Part shown: piece by piece, positions 1 to 10,066 of the stretch | Position numbering within the stretch: position 1 is the stretch's first letter | How the letters are laid out: each line of letters starts with the position of its first letter | Assembly (NCBI RefSeq): GCF_002208095.1 | Contig: NZ_CP017990.1 | Span: forward strand, 5,080,573 to 5,144,572 | Origin: Enterobacter cloacae complex sp. ECNIH7 | Lineage (GTDB): Bacteria; Pseudomonadota; Gammaproteobacteria; Enterobacterales; Enterobacteriaceae | Reading direction: 5' to 3' | Length of the DNA: 64,000 nt | Made by a program: the position numbers and the translations under genes | The notes under the pieces: model-generated | Database searches by the model: none | What the model was told of the DNA's origin: nothing | What the model saw: only the letters and a program-made list of their open reading frames with translations

Positions 1-160
1 GTTCGGTTAAACTTATGCCGTCAAACATATGGCTTTGGCTGCTGTTCTGCGTTGCACCCTCTTGTAAGGGACTGTTATCGCTGATGATAGCTTCAGCAGC
101 CTGGCTAAACGCACTGAACGCCAGCGTTGAGGCCATGACGGCAGCGGTAACTTTGCGCAT
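1..160 (-). CDS. cpxP: CpxP, periplasmic Cpx inhibitor (3' end outside the window)
   Basis: Only the first 53 codons are present; the gene runs off the left edge. The start is ATG at 158-160 and the peptide begins [20 protein letters not shown], a signal peptide with predicted cleavage after the AFSQA-type segment. The position divergent from cpxR and the N-terminal sequence identify CpxP, the small periplasmic protein that binds the CpxA sensor, keeps it off in unstressed cells and helps deliver misfolded pilins to DegP. The CpxR box at 241-255 in the shared intergenic region fits the very strong Cpx dependence known for cpxP. The C-terminal LTxxQ repeats of the family cannot be checked here. 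Confidence 0.9.
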   Translation of the reverse strand, partial: MRKVTAAVMASTLAFSAFSQAAEAIISDNSPLQEGATQNSSQSHMFDGISLTE

Positions 161-240
161 CACTTGCTCCCAAAATCTTTCGTGTCGCGATTCAACGAGA
201 GACAGTCTACGATTCAGGCTGCAAACATGCGTCAGGGGGT

Positions 241-255
241 GTAAAACAACGTAAA
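241..255. promoter_or_regulatory. CpxR box in the cpxP/cpxR intergenic region
   Basis: GTAAAACAACGTAAA matches the CpxR consensus GTAAA-N5-GTAAA exactly. It lies 81 bp upstream of the cpxP start and 55 bp upstream of the cpxR start, as expected for activation of cpxP and autoregulation of cpxRA. Confidence 0.85.
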
Positions 256-310
256 GTCATGGATTAGATAGCCTTGATGTCGTAATTTCTGCCTCGGAGG
301 TATTTAAACA

Positions 311-1009
311 ATGAATAAAATCCTGTTAGTTGATGATGACCGAGAGCTCACATCCCTTTTAAAGGAGTTGCTCGACATGGAAGGTTTCAACGTCCTGGTT
401 GCCCATGATGGCGAGCAGGCGCTGAGTCTCCTTGACGACAGCATCGATTTACTTTTGCTCGACGTGATGATGCCGAAGAAAAACGGTATTGATACGTTGA
501 AAGAGCTTCGCCAGACACACCAGACTCCCGTAATCATGCTGACCGCGCGCGGCAGCGAACTTGACCGCGTACTCGGCCTTGAGCTGGGCGCGGATGATTA
601 TTTACCGAAGCCGTTTAACGACCGTGAACTGGTTGCCCGTATTCGCGCTATCCTGCGCCGTTCGCACTGGAGCGAGCAGCAGCAAAATACCGACAACAGC
701 TCACCCACCCTTGAAGTCGATTCCCTGAGCCTGAACCCGGGCCGTCAGGAAGCAAGCTTTGATGGCCAGACGCTGGAACTGACCGGCACGGAGTTCACCC
801 TGCTGTATCTGCTGGCGCAGCACCTCGGCCAGGTGGTTTCGCGTGAACATCTAAGCCAGGAAGTGCTGGGCAAACGCCTCACTCCGTTTGACCGCGCCAT
901 CGACATGCACATCTCTAACCTGCGCCGTAAGCTGCCGGAGCGTAAAGACGGTCACCCATGGTTTAAAACCCTGCGTGGTCGCGGTTATCTGATGGTTTCT
1001 GCTTCATGA
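311..1009 (+). CDS. cpxR: CpxR, envelope-stress response regulator
   Basis: Cytoplasmic OmpR-family response regulator of 232 residues, the usual length. The receiver domain (about 1-115) has the acidic pocket D8-D9-D10, phospho-acceptor D51 in LLLLDVMMP, a conserved Thr near 78 and K100. The C-terminal winged helix (about 130-230) binds DNA. Phosphorylated by CpxA, it activates cpxP, degP, dsbA and other envelope quality-control genes. A strong ribosome site (CGGAGG) precedes the ATG by 10 nt. Its stop overlaps the cpxA start (ATG at 1006), so the two genes are translationally coupled. Confidence 0.98.
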   Translation: MNKILLVDDDRELTSLLKELLDMEGFNVLVAHDGEQALSLLDDSIDLLLLDVMMPKKNGIDTLKELRQTHQTPVIMLTARGSELDRVLGLELGADDYLPKPFNDRELVARIRAILRRSHWSEQQQNTDNSSPTLEVDSLSLNPGRQEASFDGQTLELTGTEFTLLYLLAQHLGQVVSREHLSQEVLGKRLTPFDRAIDMHISNLRRKLPERKDGHPWFKTLRGRGYLMVSAS

Positions 1010-2379
1010 TAGGAAGCTTAACCGCCCGCATCTTCGCCATCTTCTGGCTGACGCTGGCACTTGTTTTAATGCTCGTTTTGATGTTGCCAAAACTCGACTC
1101 ACGCCAGATGACGGAGCTTCTCGACAGCGAGCAACGTCAGGGCGTGATGATCGAGCAGCACGTGGAAGCCGAGCTGGCAAACGATCCGCCGAACGATTTA
1201 ATGTGGTGGCGCAGGCTGTTTCGCGCTATCGACAAATGGGCGCCGCCCGGACAACGCCTGCTGCTGGTGACCAGCGAAGGCCGCGTGATTGGGGCCGATC
1301 GCAATGAAATGCAGATTATCCGCAACTTCATTGGCCAGGCGGATAACGCCGATCATCCCCAGAAGAAGAAATATGGCCGCGTAGAGATGGTGGGGCCTTT
1401 CTCCGTCAGGGACGGAGAGGATAATTATCAGCTCTACCTGATCCGTCCGGCGAGTAACTCCCAGTCTGATTTTATCAACCTGCTGTTTGACCGCCCTCTC
1501 CTGCTGCTGATTGTCACCATGCTGGTCAGCTCGCCGCTGCTGTTATGGCTGGCGTGGAGCCTGGCAAAACCGGCGCGTAAGCTGAAGAATGCCGCCGATG
1601 AGGTGGCGCAGGGTAACCTGCGACAGCACCCTGAGTTGGAAGCAGGTCCGCAGGAGTTCCTTGCCGCCGGAACCAGTTTTAACCAGATGGTGAGCGCCCT
1701 CGATCTCATGATGACAGCGCAGCAGCGTCTGCTGTCGGATATCTCGCACGAGCTGCGTACCCCGCTTACGCGCTTGCAGCTTGGCACTGCGCTGCTGCGC
1801 CGCCGCAGCGGTGAGAGCAAAGAGCTGGAGCGTATTGAAACAGAAGCGCACCGCCTGGACAGCATGATCAACGACCTGCTGGTCATGTCGCGCAATCAGC
1901 AGAAAAACGCGCTGGTCAGCGAAACGGTGAAAGCGAATCACCTCTGGCACGAGGTGCTGGACAACGCGGCGTTCGAAGCGGAACAGATGGGTAAATCCTT
2001 CACCGTCAACTTCCCGCCGGGCCCGTGGCCGCTGTACGGTAACCCCAACACGCTGGAAAGCGCGCTGGAGAACATCGTGCGTAACGCCCTGCGCTACTCG
2101 CATACGAAGATTGAGGTGGCGTTCTCGGTGGATAAAGACGGGATCACCGTCATTGTCGATGACGACGGTCCCGGCGTCAGCCCGGAAGACCGCGAGCAGA
2201 TTTTCCGTCCGTTCTATCGTACCGATGAGGCGCGCGACCGGGAATCAGGTGGTACGGGACTGGGTCTGGCGATTGTTGAAACTGCCATGCAGCAGCACCG
2301 TGGCTGGGTGAAAGCCGATGACAGTCCGCTGGGTGGACTACGGTTAACGCTGTGGCTACCGTTGTATAAGCGTTCGTAG
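1006..2379 (+). CDS. cpxA: CpxA, envelope-stress sensor histidine kinase
   Basis: Inner-membrane sensor kinase and phosphatase of 457 residues that phosphorylates CpxR. The order is a first transmembrane helix at about 9-28, a periplasmic sensor domain at about 30-163, a second helix at about 164-187, a HAMP linker, the dimerisation and phosphoacceptor region with H248 in SDISHELRTPLTRL, the N box (NIVRNALRYS, about 356) and the glycine-rich ATP lid (GGTGLGLAIVE). The periplasmic domain is what CpxP binds. Expression is coupled to cpxR through a 4-nt overlap. The gene is followed by a REP element rather than an obvious T-rich terminator. Confidence 0.98.
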   Translation: MIGSLTARIFAIFWLTLALVLMLVLMLPKLDSRQMTELLDSEQRQGVMIEQHVEAELANDPPNDLMWWRRLFRAIDKWAPPGQRLLLVTSEGRVIGADRNEMQIIRNFIGQADNADHPQKKKYGRVEMVGPFSVRDGEDNYQLYLIRPASNSQSDFINLLFDRPLLLLIVTMLVSSPLLLWLAWSLAKPARKLKNAADEVAQGNLRQHPELEAGPQEFLAAGTSFNQMVSALDLMMTAQQRLLSDISHELRTPLTRLQLGTALLRRRSGESKELERIETEAHRLDSMINDLLVMSRNQQKNALVSETVKANHLWHEVLDNAAFEAEQMGKSFTVNFPPGPWPLYGNPNTLESALENIVRNALRYSHTKIEVAFSVDKDGITVIVDDDGPGVSPEDREQIFRPFYRTDEARDRESGGTGLGLAIVETAMQQHRGWVKADDSPLGGLRLTLWLPLYKRS

Positions 2380-2387
2380 GTGTTAGT

Positions 2388-2419
2388 GCCGGGTGGCGGC
2401 TTCGCCTTACCCGGCCTAC
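2388..2419. repeat. REP element (repetitive extragenic palindrome)
   Basis: GCCGGGTGGCGGCTTCGCCT followed by TACCCGGCCTAC is a canonical enterobacterial REP unit. It sits between the convergent ends of cpxA and yiiM. Near-identical units recur at 25701, 47668 and 58623. REP units can act as 3' mRNA stabilisers and as gyrase or IHF sites. Confidence 0.92.
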
Positions 2420-2432
2420 TTTCTGCGGAGGA

Positions 2433-3107
2433 CTATTTCCCCCACAATCTCCGCGAATTATCTTCGATCTTGCTGCTTAAACGCCGCTTCTGCATCGTTC
2501 TCGTCCAGCTGGTCGATAGCCCCGCCGCCGACAGCAGGCGGTGATACTGTTCGTCGTCAAACGGCATATGCCAGGCAATGGCGCAGGCGTCATAAACAGA
2601 CACATCGCTCAGGCGCGACGCCAGCTCAAGCGGTGCGTCCGCTGAAACCTGCCCAGCCAGCACCACGCGATACAGCCAGCCGGTTTTACCCGCTTTTTGC
2701 AGCTGGGCCGACATATCCTGAATACCGAAATGGTAGTTGAGCTTGAAGCACGGCGAGCGCGGCTGCGTCACCTGAATCAGGGCATCGCCCCAGCGGTAGA
2801 TATCACCGATAAACACGTTCTTTTCGGTGAGCCCTTCGGTGGAGAGATTCTCGCCAAACGCGGGGGCGACGAAGAGGTCCGCCTGCTCGGGGAATTCGGT
2901 TTTCCAGTGCTGGTAGTGTTCGCGCGGGTAGTGGCACAGCGCGCGATCGGGCCCGCCGTGGATTTTCTTTTCGGCCTGCTCGTCACCCGCAAGCCCGAGG
3001 TCGGTTAACGTCAGCTCACCGTCGACCTGAATTTTGGCGATGGCACTCGGGCGGCTGCCGTCGTACTCCCTTACCTTGCCTGTAAATACATTCACCGGAT
3101 AATGCAT
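2433..3107 (-). CDS. yiiM: YiiM, MOSC-domain protein (6-N-hydroxylaminopurine detoxification)
   Basis: A 224-residue MOSC-domain protein, full length for YiiM. It starts MHYPVNVFTGKVREYDG after a good ribosome site (AAAAGGAG). The MOSC core covers roughly residues 25-165, with the conserved cysteine in PRSPCFKL that ligates the molybdenum cofactor in this family. E. coli YiiM reduces N-hydroxylated bases such as 6-hydroxylaminopurine and limits mutagenesis by base analogues. In E. coli kdgT lies between this gene and sodA; here an ERIC element occupies that place. Confidence 0.93.
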   Translation of the reverse strand: MHYPVNVFTGKVREYDGSRPSAIAKIQVDGELTLTDLGLAGDEQAEKKIHGGPDRALCHYPREHYQHWKTEFPEQADLFVAPAFGENLSTEGLTEKNVFIGDIYRWGDALIQVTQPRSPCFKLNYHFGIQDMSAQLQKAGKTGWLYRVVLAGQVSADAPLELASRLSDVSVYDACAIAWHMPFDDEQYHRLLSAAGLSTSWTRTMQKRRLSSKIEDNSRRLWGK

Positions 3108-3120
3108 CGCTGCTCCTTTT

Positions 3121-3246
3121 ATGCCCTAAATAATTCGAGTTGCAGGAAGGCGGCAAGAGAGTGAATCCCCAGGAGCTTACTCAGGTAAGTGACTGGGGTG
3201 AGCGAACGCAGCCAACGCACCTGCAACTTGAAGTATGACGGGTATA
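3121..3246. repeat. ERIC element (intergenic repeat unit)
   Basis: The central inverted repeat contains GTGAATCCCCAGGAGCTTAC and TAAGTGACTGGGGTGAGCG, the conserved arms targeted by the standard ERIC primers. The outer arms CGAGTTGCAGG and CCTGCAACTTG are also complementary. Length is about 126 bp, as for a full ERIC. Exact ends are approximate. Confidence 0.9.
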
Positions 3247-3251
3247 CAGAT

Positions 3252-3279
3252 ACAAAAAAAGCGAGTCATAAGACTCGCT
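3252..3279 (-). terminator. Rho-independent terminator of sodA
   Basis: On the minus strand AAGCGAGTC-TTAT-GACTCGCTT folds into a hairpin followed by a run of seven T residues, 20 nt past the sodA stop codon. Confidence 0.85.
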
Positions 3280-3301
3280 TCTCACAGGCGTCAATGCAAC
3301 C

Positions 3302-3922
3302 TTATTTTTTAGCGGCGAAACGCGCTGCTGCTTCGTCCCAGTTCACCACGTCCCAGAAGGCTTTGATGTAGTCCGGGCGACGGTTCTGGAATTTCAGGTA
3401 GTAAGCGTGTTCCCACACGTCCAGGCCCAGGATCGGGAAGCCGGATGCGCCAGAGATTGCTTCACCCATCAGCGGGGAGTCCTGGTTAGCAGTAGACACT
3501 ACCGCCAGCTTGTCGCCTTTCAGAACCAGCCACGCCCAGCCAGAGCCGAAACGGGTTGCAGCGGCTTTTTCGAATTCTGCTTTGAAGTTGTCTACGGAGC
3601 CGAAGTCGCGCTCGATAGCCGCTTTCAGGTCGCCCTGCAGGGTGGTACCGGTCTTCAGGCCTTTCCAGAACAGGCTGTGGTTAGCGTGGCCGCCAGCGTT
3701 GTTACGCAGAACGGTTTTCTTGTCCGCTGGCAGCTGGTCCAGCTTGGTGATCAGCTCTTCAGCAGACAGGTTAGCGAACTCTGGCAGGCTTTCCAGCGCG
3801 GCGTTCGCGTTGTTCACATAGGTCTGGTGGTGTTTAGTGTGATGGATTTCCATCGTCTGCTTGTCGAAATGCGGTTCCAGTGCGTCGTAGGCATACGGCA
3901 GGGATGGCAGTGTATAACTCAT
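3302..3922 (-). CDS. sodA: SodA, manganese superoxide dismutase
   Basis: Cytoplasmic Mn-SOD of 206 residues, converting superoxide to hydrogen peroxide and oxygen. The start [12 protein letters not shown] at 3922 was chosen because it matches the family N-terminus and follows the ribosome site GAGAGG; an in-frame ATG four codons upstream is not needed. Metal ligands are visible: H27 in MEIHHTKHH, a histidine near 82 in GGHANH, and the Asp and His of [12 protein letters not shown] near 168 and 172. The upstream Fur box (3998-4016) fits the iron-responsive repression known for sodA. A dedicated terminator follows. Confidence 0.98.
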   Translation of the reverse strand: MSYTLPSLPYAYDALEPHFDKQTMEIHHTKHHQTYVNNANAALESLPEFANLSAEELITKLDQLPADKKTVLRNNAGGHANHSLFWKGLKTGTTLQGDLKAAIERDFGSVDNFKAEFEKAAATRFGSGWAWLVLKGDKLAVVSTANQDSPLMGEAISGASGFPILGLDVWEHAYYLKFQNRRPDYIKAFWDVVNWDEAAARFAAKK

Positions 3923-3997
3923 AATCCTCTCCATTATTGTCGGGCGGCACAGCTGTTAATGCCGCGTAAGCAGTTGGTTCATTATAGTTAATTAAAT

Positions 3998-4016
3998 GAT
4001 ATTGAAAATGATTATC
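3998..4016. promoter_or_regulatory. Fur box upstream of sodA
   Basis: GATATTGAAAATGATTATC matches 16 of 19 positions of the Fur consensus GATAATGATAATCATTATC. It lies 76 bp upstream of the sodA start, in the promoter region. Fur repression of sodA is established in E. coli. Confidence 0.85.
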
Positions 4017-4065
4017 AATGCCGTAGTTTTTATAAGGTTATTTGATTTTTGCCTTATCACAAAAT

Positions 4066-4081
4066 TGTGAGTCTGCTCACC
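4066..4081. promoter_or_regulatory. Putative CRP site upstream of rhaT
   Basis: TGTGAGTCTGCTCACC fits TGTGA-N6-TCACA with one mismatch. It is 130 bp upstream of the rhaT start and so probably serves rhaT, which is under catabolite control and RhaS in E. coli. A RhaS site is likely in the 80 bp downstream, but I could not place it firmly. Confidence 0.6.
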
Positions 4082-4210
4082 CGGTTAACGTGCTGATTGC
4101 CATCCAAAACTAAATTGCGGCAACAGTCTGAAGGTTCCTGAACTGCCTAATTTTTACACTCATCAAGCCGGGGGGAAGCCACCGGCTATAAAAACGATGA
4201 GGACGTAAAA

Positions 4211-5245
4211 ATGAATCATGCGATTACGATGGGTATCTTCTGGCATTTGATAGGCGCGGCCAGTGCAGCCTGTTTCTATGCCCCGTTTAAAAAGGTGAAA
4301 GGGTGGTCGTGGGAAACCATGTGGTCAGTTGGCGGTACCGTGTCCTGGCTGATTTTGCCGTGGACCATTAGCGCCATGCTGCTCCCGGATTTCTGGGGCT
4401 ACTTTACTTCCTTCAGTGCCTCCACCCTCCTGCCAGTGTTTCTGTTCGGGGCGATGTGGGGCATCGGCAACATCAATTACGGCCTGACCATGCGCTACCT
4501 CGGGATGTCGATGGGTATTGGCATCGCAATTGGCATTACGCTCATCGTCGGCACGCTGATGACGCCCATTCTTAACGGCAATGTCGACGTGTTGATCAAC
4601 ACCAAAGGCGGGCAAATGACGCTGCTTGGCGTGCTTGTTGCGGTGATAGGCGTGGGTATCGTCACCCGCGCGGGACAGTTGAAAGAGCGCAAGATGGGCA
4701 TCAAAGCCGAAGACTTTAACCTGAAGAAGGGGCTGCTGCTGGCAGTGATGTGCGGCATCTTCTCGGCGGGCATGTCGTTCGCCATGAACGCGGCAAAACC
4801 CATGCACGAAGCGGCCGCCGCGCTGGGCGTCGACCCGCTGTACGTGGCGCTGCCAAGCTACGTGGTGATCATGGGCGGCGGCGCGTTGGTAAACCTCGGC
4901 TTCTGCTTCATTCGTCTGGCAAAAGTGAAGGATTTGTCGGTAAAAGCCGATTTCTCACTGGCAAAATCCTTAATCATCACCAATGTGCTCCTATCGATGC
5001 TGGGCGGCCTCATGTGGTATCTGCAGTTCTTTTTCTACGCCTGGGGCCACGCCAGCATTCCACCGCAGTACGATTACATAAGCTGGATGCTGCACATGAG
5101 CTTCTACGTGCTGTGTGGCGGACTGGTTGGGCTGGTACTGAAGGAGTGGAATAACGCCGGGCGTCGTCCGGTGGGCGTGCTGAGCCTGGGCTGCGTGGTG
5201 ATTATTATCGCGGCCAATATCGTGGGCCTCGGCATGGCGAACTGA
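4211..5245 (+). CDS. rhaT: RhaT, L-rhamnose:H+ symporter
   Basis: Inner-membrane permease of 344 residues (family length 344) with about ten hydrophobic helices. It starts [20 protein letters not shown], as RhaT does. It brings L-rhamnose, and L-lyxose or mannose weakly, into the cell with a proton. A good ribosome site (GAGGACG) precedes the ATG. The gene is convergent with rhaR, and the two stop codons abut with no spacer (TGA at 5243-5245, TAA of rhaR at 5246-5248). It is separated from rhaBAD by the regulators, as in E. coli, and probably has its own RhaS and CRP-controlled promoter. Confidence 0.97.
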   Translation: MNHAITMGIFWHLIGAASAACFYAPFKKVKGWSWETMWSVGGTVSWLILPWTISAMLLPDFWGYFTSFSASTLLPVFLFGAMWGIGNINYGLTMRYLGMSMGIGIAIGITLIVGTLMTPILNGNVDVLINTKGGQMTLLGVLVAVIGVGIVTRAGQLKERKMGIKAEDFNLKKGLLLAVMCGIFSAGMSFAMNAAKPMHEAAAALGVDPLYVALPSYVVIMGGGALVNLGFCFIRLAKVKDLSVKADFSLAKSLIITNVLLSMLGGLMWYLQFFFYAWGHASIPPQYDYISWMLHMSFYVLCGGLVGLVLKEWNNAGRRPVGVLSLGCVVIIIAANIVGLGMAN

Positions 5246-6094
5246 TTACGCTGCCTTTCGACTGCGATGACGCCACTGAACCGGCGTCATCCCCACCTCG
5301 CGGTTAAACACCACCGAAAAGTAATTACTGTCCTCAAATCCGCTGCGCATCGCCACTTCACTGACCATCAGCTCGGTATGCTGCAACAGGTACTGGGCGT
5401 GGCAGATGCGCAGCTGACGCAGGTAGTGGTTGACCGTCATCCCCGTCTGGGTGCGGAACTGCTGGCGCAACGCGCGCTCGCTGCACTGCTCCTGCTCGCA
5501 AAACTTTTCCAGAACGAAACTTTTGTTCAGGCTGCCCGCAAGCCGGGCAATCAACTTGTCCAGCAGCGCTTCCTGGACGGTTGCGGAGGGGTTATCGGTC
5601 GCGTAACGATGACGTTTGAGGGTCATCACCAGCTGGGCGAACAGCAGTTCCGCCATCGGATTTGCCACGGGATCGTGCTTCTGGCTCTCCTGCTCCAGCT
5701 GGGCGATCGTCTGGCGCACCTGAGCCATGCCGTTGCTGCTTAAGCGCCAGTGGGGTTCGCCTCTGGCATTGAGAAAACCGGGGATATGGGCCGGCCAGTC
5801 GACATTAAGTTTAAGCCTGTCCGGGCAGTAGATAACGTTCTGCAACACCAGATCGTTAACCGAGGCGTAAGCGTGTTTGTCTTCGGCGCGGATGTAAAAC
5901 AGATCGCCACGCGTGATGCGGTAGGGCCGGTCGTTGAGGATGTGTAAGCCGTTGCCGCGCCATACCAGCACCAGCTCGCAAAACTCGTGGGTATGCTCGG
6001 CAAAGACATTTTGCGGGTAGCGGTCGGCCACCGCGACGGCCTGACTCGCGGAGGCAAAAAAATCATCTTTGCGAAGAATTAACTGAGCGGCCAC
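5246..6094 (-). CDS. rhaR: RhaR, AraC-family activator of rhaSR
   Basis: AraC/XylS transcription activator of 282 residues. The N-terminal cupin (about 1-150) senses L-rhamnose, and two helix-turn-helix motifs lie at about 185-275, including the AraC signature around [20 protein letters not shown]. With rhamnose it activates the rhaSR promoter, starting the cascade in which RhaS turns on rhaBAD and rhaT. The first ATG gives [21 protein letters not shown]. coli RhaR forms begin further upstream or at this region, so the exact start is a little uncertain. It lies 73 bp downstream of rhaS in one transcription unit. Confidence 0.95.
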   Translation of the reverse strand: MAAQLILRKDDFFASASQAVAVADRYPQNVFAEHTHEFCELVLVWRGNGLHILNDRPYRITRGDLFYIRAEDKHAYASVNDLVLQNVIYCPDRLKLNVDWPAHIPGFLNARGEPHWRLSSNGMAQVRQTIAQLEQESQKHDPVANPMAELLFAQLVMTLKRHRYATDNPSATVQEALLDKLIARLAGSLNKSFVLEKFCEQEQCSERALRQQFRTQTGMTVNHYLRQLRICHAQYLLQHTELMVSEVAMRSGFEDSNYFSVVFNREVGMTPVQWRHRSRKAA

Positions 6095-6167
6095 ACCACC
6101 ACCTCTACGGTGAATTACCGGATATTATTAGCCTTTTTGCGGCAATAAAACGGTGATTGCATTCGCG

Positions 6168-7004
6168 TTACTGGAGTGAAGCATCCTTTCCCTGACGGAT
6201 ATCGCGCGGCGACCAGCTAAATTCCCGGCGAAACAGCGTTGAAAAGTGATTGCTGTCGCCAAAACCACAGCAGTAGGCAATATCCGTGACGCTTTCGTCG
6301 GTGTGACGTAAAAGATGACGCGCTTTGATCAGGCGCAGACGGTTAAGGTAGCGCTGCGGCGTCAGCCCGGTGTGCTGCTTAATCTGGCGATGCAGGGTGC
6401 GCAGGGACAGTGAAAAATCATCCGCCAGCGTCTCCCAGCAGACATCCTCGGTGAAATGATCTTCCAGCCAGGCCATCAGATGGTTCAGGCGCGCGTCGTT
6501 ATTTTCCAGCCCTTCCACAAGGCTGCTGCGACGCAGCAGCACCAGCAGTTGCATAAACAGCAATTCGCGGGAGGCAATAGCATACGTCTCCTGCCCGCCC
6601 TCGCTCTGCTCCAGTTGATTCACCAGCTGGCGCACCTGCTGCAACGTGGACTGATTGACCCGCCAGTGAGACGGGTAGTGTCCATCCTGCTCCTGGGGCA
6701 GTAGCTTGTTCAACCCCGACAGAAACTGGAACGCGTCCGGCGAACGATAGAGCACGTTGGTCAGGCACAGGTTGTCGGTATGTTCATACAAATGCCTGTC
6801 GTGATCGCGCACGAAGCACACCATACCGCCGCTGATGGTGTAGGGCTGGCCGTTGAAGACATGAATACCCGTTCCATGCTCGACAATCACAATTTCATGA
6901 AAATCATGATGATGTTCAGGAAACGCAGCCTGCGGGAGCCGGGGCTCTATCGCAACCGGAGACGTTCCCGACGGGAAAAAATCGACGCTGTGCAATACGG
7001 TCAT
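6168..7004 (-). CDS. rhaS: RhaS, AraC-family activator of rhaBAD and rhaT
   Basis: AraC-family regulator of 278 residues, identical in length to E. coli RhaS when started at [13 protein letters not shown] (7004). A longer reading with 18 extra codons lacks family support. The N-terminal rhamnose-binding cupin includes the [18 protein letters not shown] segment near 30-45. The C-terminal double helix-turn-helix carries the signature near [20 protein letters not shown]. It binds two 17-bp half-sites upstream of rhaBAD (see 7198-7247). Its promoter lies in the 300-bp region shared with rhaB and is turned on by RhaR. Confidence 0.96.
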   Translation of the reverse strand: MTVLHSVDFFPSGTSPVAIEPRLPQAAFPEHHHDFHEIVIVEHGTGIHVFNGQPYTISGGMVCFVRDHDRHLYEHTDNLCLTNVLYRSPDAFQFLSGLNKLLPQEQDGHYPSHWRVNQSTLQQVRQLVNQLEQSEGGQETYAIASRELLFMQLLVLLRRSSLVEGLENNDARLNHLMAWLEDHFTEDVCWETLADDFSLSLRTLHRQIKQHTGLTPQRYLNRLRLIKARHLLRHTDESVTDIAYCCGFGDSNHFSTLFRREFSWSPRDIRQGKDASLQ

Positions 7005-7178
7005 AACGGCCCCCACCAATGAGGAAAGTTCTCGAATAGTAATTAAGGCCTTCCGCACTCACCTTAAATTTTTGACAGCAAACGGCGCAAAAGCCGTCAG
7101 TTTTTCAAGAAACAGACGGAAAAATCGGGAAATGCGGTCAGCGTCACATTGCCAGAAAACCCTGCCATAACAGGAAAT

Positions 7179-7194
7179 TGTGAACTTCCTCACG
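7179..7194. promoter_or_regulatory. CRP site in the rhaS/rhaB intergenic region
   Basis: TGTGAACTTCCTCACG fits TGTGA-N6-TCACA with one mismatch. It sits just upstream of the RhaS site, the arrangement used for CRP co-activation of rhaBAD in E. coli. Confidence 0.8.
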
Positions 7195-7197
7195 ATC

Positions 7198-7247
7198 ATC
7201 TTTGCTTTCTTGCCAGCGCGAGATTCGTGCTGTCAGTGACGAGAAGG
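7198..7247 (+). promoter_or_regulatory. RhaS-binding site of the rhaB promoter
   Basis: Two 17-bp half-sites in inverted orientation (ATCTTTGCTTTCTTGCC at 7198-7214 and TGTCAGTGACGAGAAGG at 7231-7247) are separated by 16 bp. Sequence and geometry match the rhaI site of E. coli. The rest of the 300-bp gap holds the rhaSR promoter and presumably a RhaR site toward 7005-7150. Confidence 0.8.
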
Positions 7248-7304
7248 TGGTCTTTTCGTCCCTTTTTTACACTCAGCACCAATGACTTAAGAAGGGACCT
7301 GACC

Positions 7305-8774
7305 ATGACTTTTCGCCATTGTGTGGCTGTCGATTTAGGCGCATCCAGCGGCCGCGTAATGCTCGCCACCTGGGACTGCGGTCGGCGCATACTTACGCTT
7401 CGCGAAATGCACCGTTTCGCCAACTGCCTGCAAAAACAGGACGGTTTTGATACCTGGGATATTGATGCCCTGGAAGCGGAGATCCGCACCGGGCTGAACA
7501 ACGTCTGCAATGACGGCATTCGCATCGACAGCATCGGCATCGATACCTGGGGCGTGGACTACGTTCTGCTCGACAGCCGCGGCGAACGCGTCGGCCTGCC
7601 CGTCTCGTATCGCGACAGTCGCACCGACGGGCTGATGACACACGCCATCGCACAGCTTGGCATGGACAACATCTATGGCCGCAGCGGTATTCAGTTTCTG
7701 CCGTTTAACACGCTCTATCAGCTGCGCGCGCTGGTTGAGCAGCAGCCGGAGCTGGTCAAAAAGGTGACGCACGCGTTACTCATTCCGGACTACTTAAGCT
7801 ATCGGCTGACCGGCAACATGAACTGGGAATACACCAACGCCACCACCACGCAGCTGGTCAACATCAACACCGATAGCTGGGATGAAACCCTGCTGACCTG
7901 GACGGGCGCCTCGCCCTCCTGGTTCGGCACGCCAACGCACCCCGGAAATGTGATAGGTCGGTGGATTTGCCCGCAGGGGAATGAAATCCCCGTCGTTGCC
8001 GTCGCCAGTCACGATACCGCCAGCGCAGTAATTGCATCCCCGCTGGCCAGTAGAGACGCGGCCTACCTCTCGTCCGGCACCTGGTCGCTGATGGGTTTTG
8101 AGAGCAAAACGCCGTACACCAGCGACGCCGCGATGGCGGCGAACATCACTAACGAAGGCGGTGCCGAAGGGCGCTACCGCGTTCTGAAGAACATCATGGG
8201 CCTGTGGCTGCTTCAGCGCGTGCTGAAAGAGCAAAACGTTAACGACCTGCCCGCGCTTATCGCAGAAACCGAAAAGCTGAAGGCCTGTACGTTCCTGATT
8301 AACCCGAACGACGACCGCTTTATTAACCCGGTGCATATGAGTGCCGAAATCCAGTCCGCCTGTTTCGAAGCCGGGCAGCCGGTGCCTTCCCGTCCTGCCG
8401 AGCTGGCGCGCTGTATTTTTGACAGCCTCGCCCTTCTCTACGCGGATGTACTGAGCGAGCTGGTCGACCTGCGAGGCGCACCGTTCAACCAGTTGCATAT
8501 CGTGGGCGGAGGCTGCCAGAACCAGCTGCTGAACCAGCTCTGCGCCGATGCCTGCGGCATCACCGTGGTGGCGGGTCCGGTGGAGGCTTCGACGCTCGGC
8601 AACATCGGTATTCAGCTGATGACCCTGGACGAACTTTCTGATGTCGATGAATTCCGTTCGGTGGTCACCGCGAATACCTGCCTGACCACCTTAACCCCCA
8701 ATCCCTGCCATGAAATAGCCCGCTACCGGGCGCAGTTTCAGCAAAAACGACTGACTAAGGAGCTTTGCGCATGA
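7305..8774 (+). CDS. rhaB: RhaB, L-rhamnulokinase
   Basis: FGGY-family carbohydrate kinase of 489 residues, the E. coli length, using ATP to make L-rhamnulose 1-phosphate. The start [18 protein letters not shown] at 7305 follows the ribosome site GAAGGGACC. An open frame extends 52 codons upstream but runs through the promoter. The N-terminal phosphate-binding loop DLGASSGR and the C-terminal nucleotide-binding [12 protein letters not shown] region are both present. First gene of the rhaB-rhaA-rhaD-fucO-rhaM unit; its stop overlaps the rhaA start. Confidence 0.98.
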   Translation: MTFRHCVAVDLGASSGRVMLATWDCGRRILTLREMHRFANCLQKQDGFDTWDIDALEAEIRTGLNNVCNDGIRIDSIGIDTWGVDYVLLDSRGERVGLPVSYRDSRTDGLMTHAIAQLGMDNIYGRSGIQFLPFNTLYQLRALVEQQPELVKKVTHALLIPDYLSYRLTGNMNWEYTNATTTQLVNINTDSWDETLLTWTGASPSWFGTPTHPGNVIGRWICPQGNEIPVVAVASHDTASAVIASPLASRDAAYLSSGTWSLMGFESKTPYTSDAAMAANITNEGGAEGRYRVLKNIMGLWLLQRVLKEQNVNDLPALIAETEKLKACTFLINPNDDRFINPVHMSAEIQSACFEAGQPVPSRPAELARCIFDSLALLYADVLSELVDLRGAPFNQLHIVGGGCQNQLLNQLCADACGITVVAGPVEASTLGNIGIQLMTLDELSDVDEFRSVVTANTCLTTLTPNPCHEIARYRAQFQQKRLTKELCA

Positions 8775-10030
8775 CCACTCAACTTGAACAAGCCTGGGAG
8801 CTGGCTAAACAGCGTTTCGCCGCCGTCGGCGTGGATGTCGAAACGGCGCTGCGCCAGCTCGACCGTCTGCCCGTCTCTATGCACTGCTGGCAGGGTGATG
8901 ACGTCGCCGGCTTCGAGAACCCGGGCGGTTCTCTGACGGGGGGGATTCAGGCGACGGGTAACTATCCGGGCAAAGCGCGCAACGCCACCGAACTGCGTGC
9001 CGACCTGGAGCTGGCGCTGAGCCTGATCCCGGGGCCAAAACGCCTGAACCTGCATGCGATTTATCTGGAGTCCGACGCACCGGTAGCGCGTAACGAGATC
9101 AAACCGGAACACTTTAAAAACTGGGTGGAGTGGGCGAAAACCAACAAGCTTGGTCTGGACTTTAACCCGTCCTGCTTCTCGCACCCGCTGAGCGCCGACG
9201 GTTTTACCCTCGCGCACGCCAACGACAAAATCCGTCAGTTCTGGATCGACCACGTGAAGGCCAGCCGCCGCGTTTCGGCGTATTTCGGCGAGCAGCTCGG
9301 CACGCCGTCAGTAATGAACATCTGGATCCCGGACGGCATGAAAGACATCACCGTCGACCGCCTGGCCCCGCGTCAGCGCCTGCTGGCCGCGCTGGATGAG
9401 GCCATCAGCGAGAAGCTGGACCCGGCGCACCACATCGACGCCGTGGAGAGCAAGCTGTTCGGCATTGGCGCCGAGAGCTACACCGTCGGCTCGAACGAGT
9501 TCTACATGGGGTACGCCACCAGCCGCCAGACCGCGCTGTGCCTGGATGCCGGTCACTTCCATCCGACCGAGGCGATCTCCGACAAAATCTCCGCTGCCAT
9601 GCTCTACGTGCCGCGCCTGCTGCTGCACGTCAGCCGCCCGGTGCGCTGGGACAGCGACCACGTGGTGCTGCTGGATGACGAAACCCAGGCGATTGCCAGC
9701 GAAATTATCCGTCATGACCTGTTCGACCGCGTGCACATTGGCCTCGACTTCTTCGATGCCTCCATCAACCGCATCGCGGCGTGGGTTATTGGCACCCGCA
9801 ATATGAAAAAAGCCCTGCTGCGCGCGCTGCTGGAGCCAACCGCAGTGCTGAAAAAGCTGGAAGAAAACGGCGACTACACCGCGCGCCTGGCGCTGCTGGA
9901 AGAGCAGAAATCCCTGCCGTGGCAGGCCGTTTGGGAGATGTACTGCCAGCGTAACGACGCTCCGGCAGGCAGCCAGTGGCTGGAAAACGTGCGGGCGTAC
10001 GAGAACAACGTGTTGAGCAAGCGCGGGTAA
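8771..10030 (+). CDS. rhaA: RhaA, L-rhamnose isomerase
   Basis: Metal-dependent TIM-barrel isomerase of 419 residues converting L-rhamnose to L-rhamnulose, the first catabolic step. The start [20 protein letters not shown] at 8771 overlaps the rhaB stop (ATGA), which argues against the in-frame TTG two codons earlier. Substrate- and metal-binding segments such as [11 protein letters not shown] and [14 protein letters not shown] are intact. Overlap with rhaB implies translational coupling. Confidence 0.98.
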   Translation: MTTQLEQAWELAKQRFAAVGVDVETALRQLDRLPVSMHCWQGDDVAGFENPGGSLTGGIQATGNYPGKARNATELRADLELALSLIPGPKRLNLHAIYLESDAPVARNEIKPEHFKNWVEWAKTNKLGLDFNPSCFSHPLSADGFTLAHANDKIRQFWIDHVKASRRVSAYFGEQLGTPSVMNIWIPDGMKDITVDRLAPRQRLLAALDEAISEKLDPAHHIDAVESKLFGIGAESYTVGSNEFYMGYATSRQTALCLDAGHFHPTEAISDKISAAMLYVPRLLLHVSRPVRWDSDHVVLLDDETQAIASEIIRHDLFDRVHIGLDFFDASINRIAAWVIGTRNMKKALLRALLEPTAVLKKLEENGDYTARLALLEEQKSLPWQAVWEMYCQRNDAPAGSQWLENVRAYENNVLSKRG

Positions 10031-10066
10031 TTTTGCCCTCACCGCGATAACTGGAAAATAAAGACT

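Noticed and set aside
7149..7304. A 52-residue N-terminal extension of RhaB
   Set aside because: It runs through the CRP and RhaS sites and lacks family support; the start at 7305 gives the standard length.
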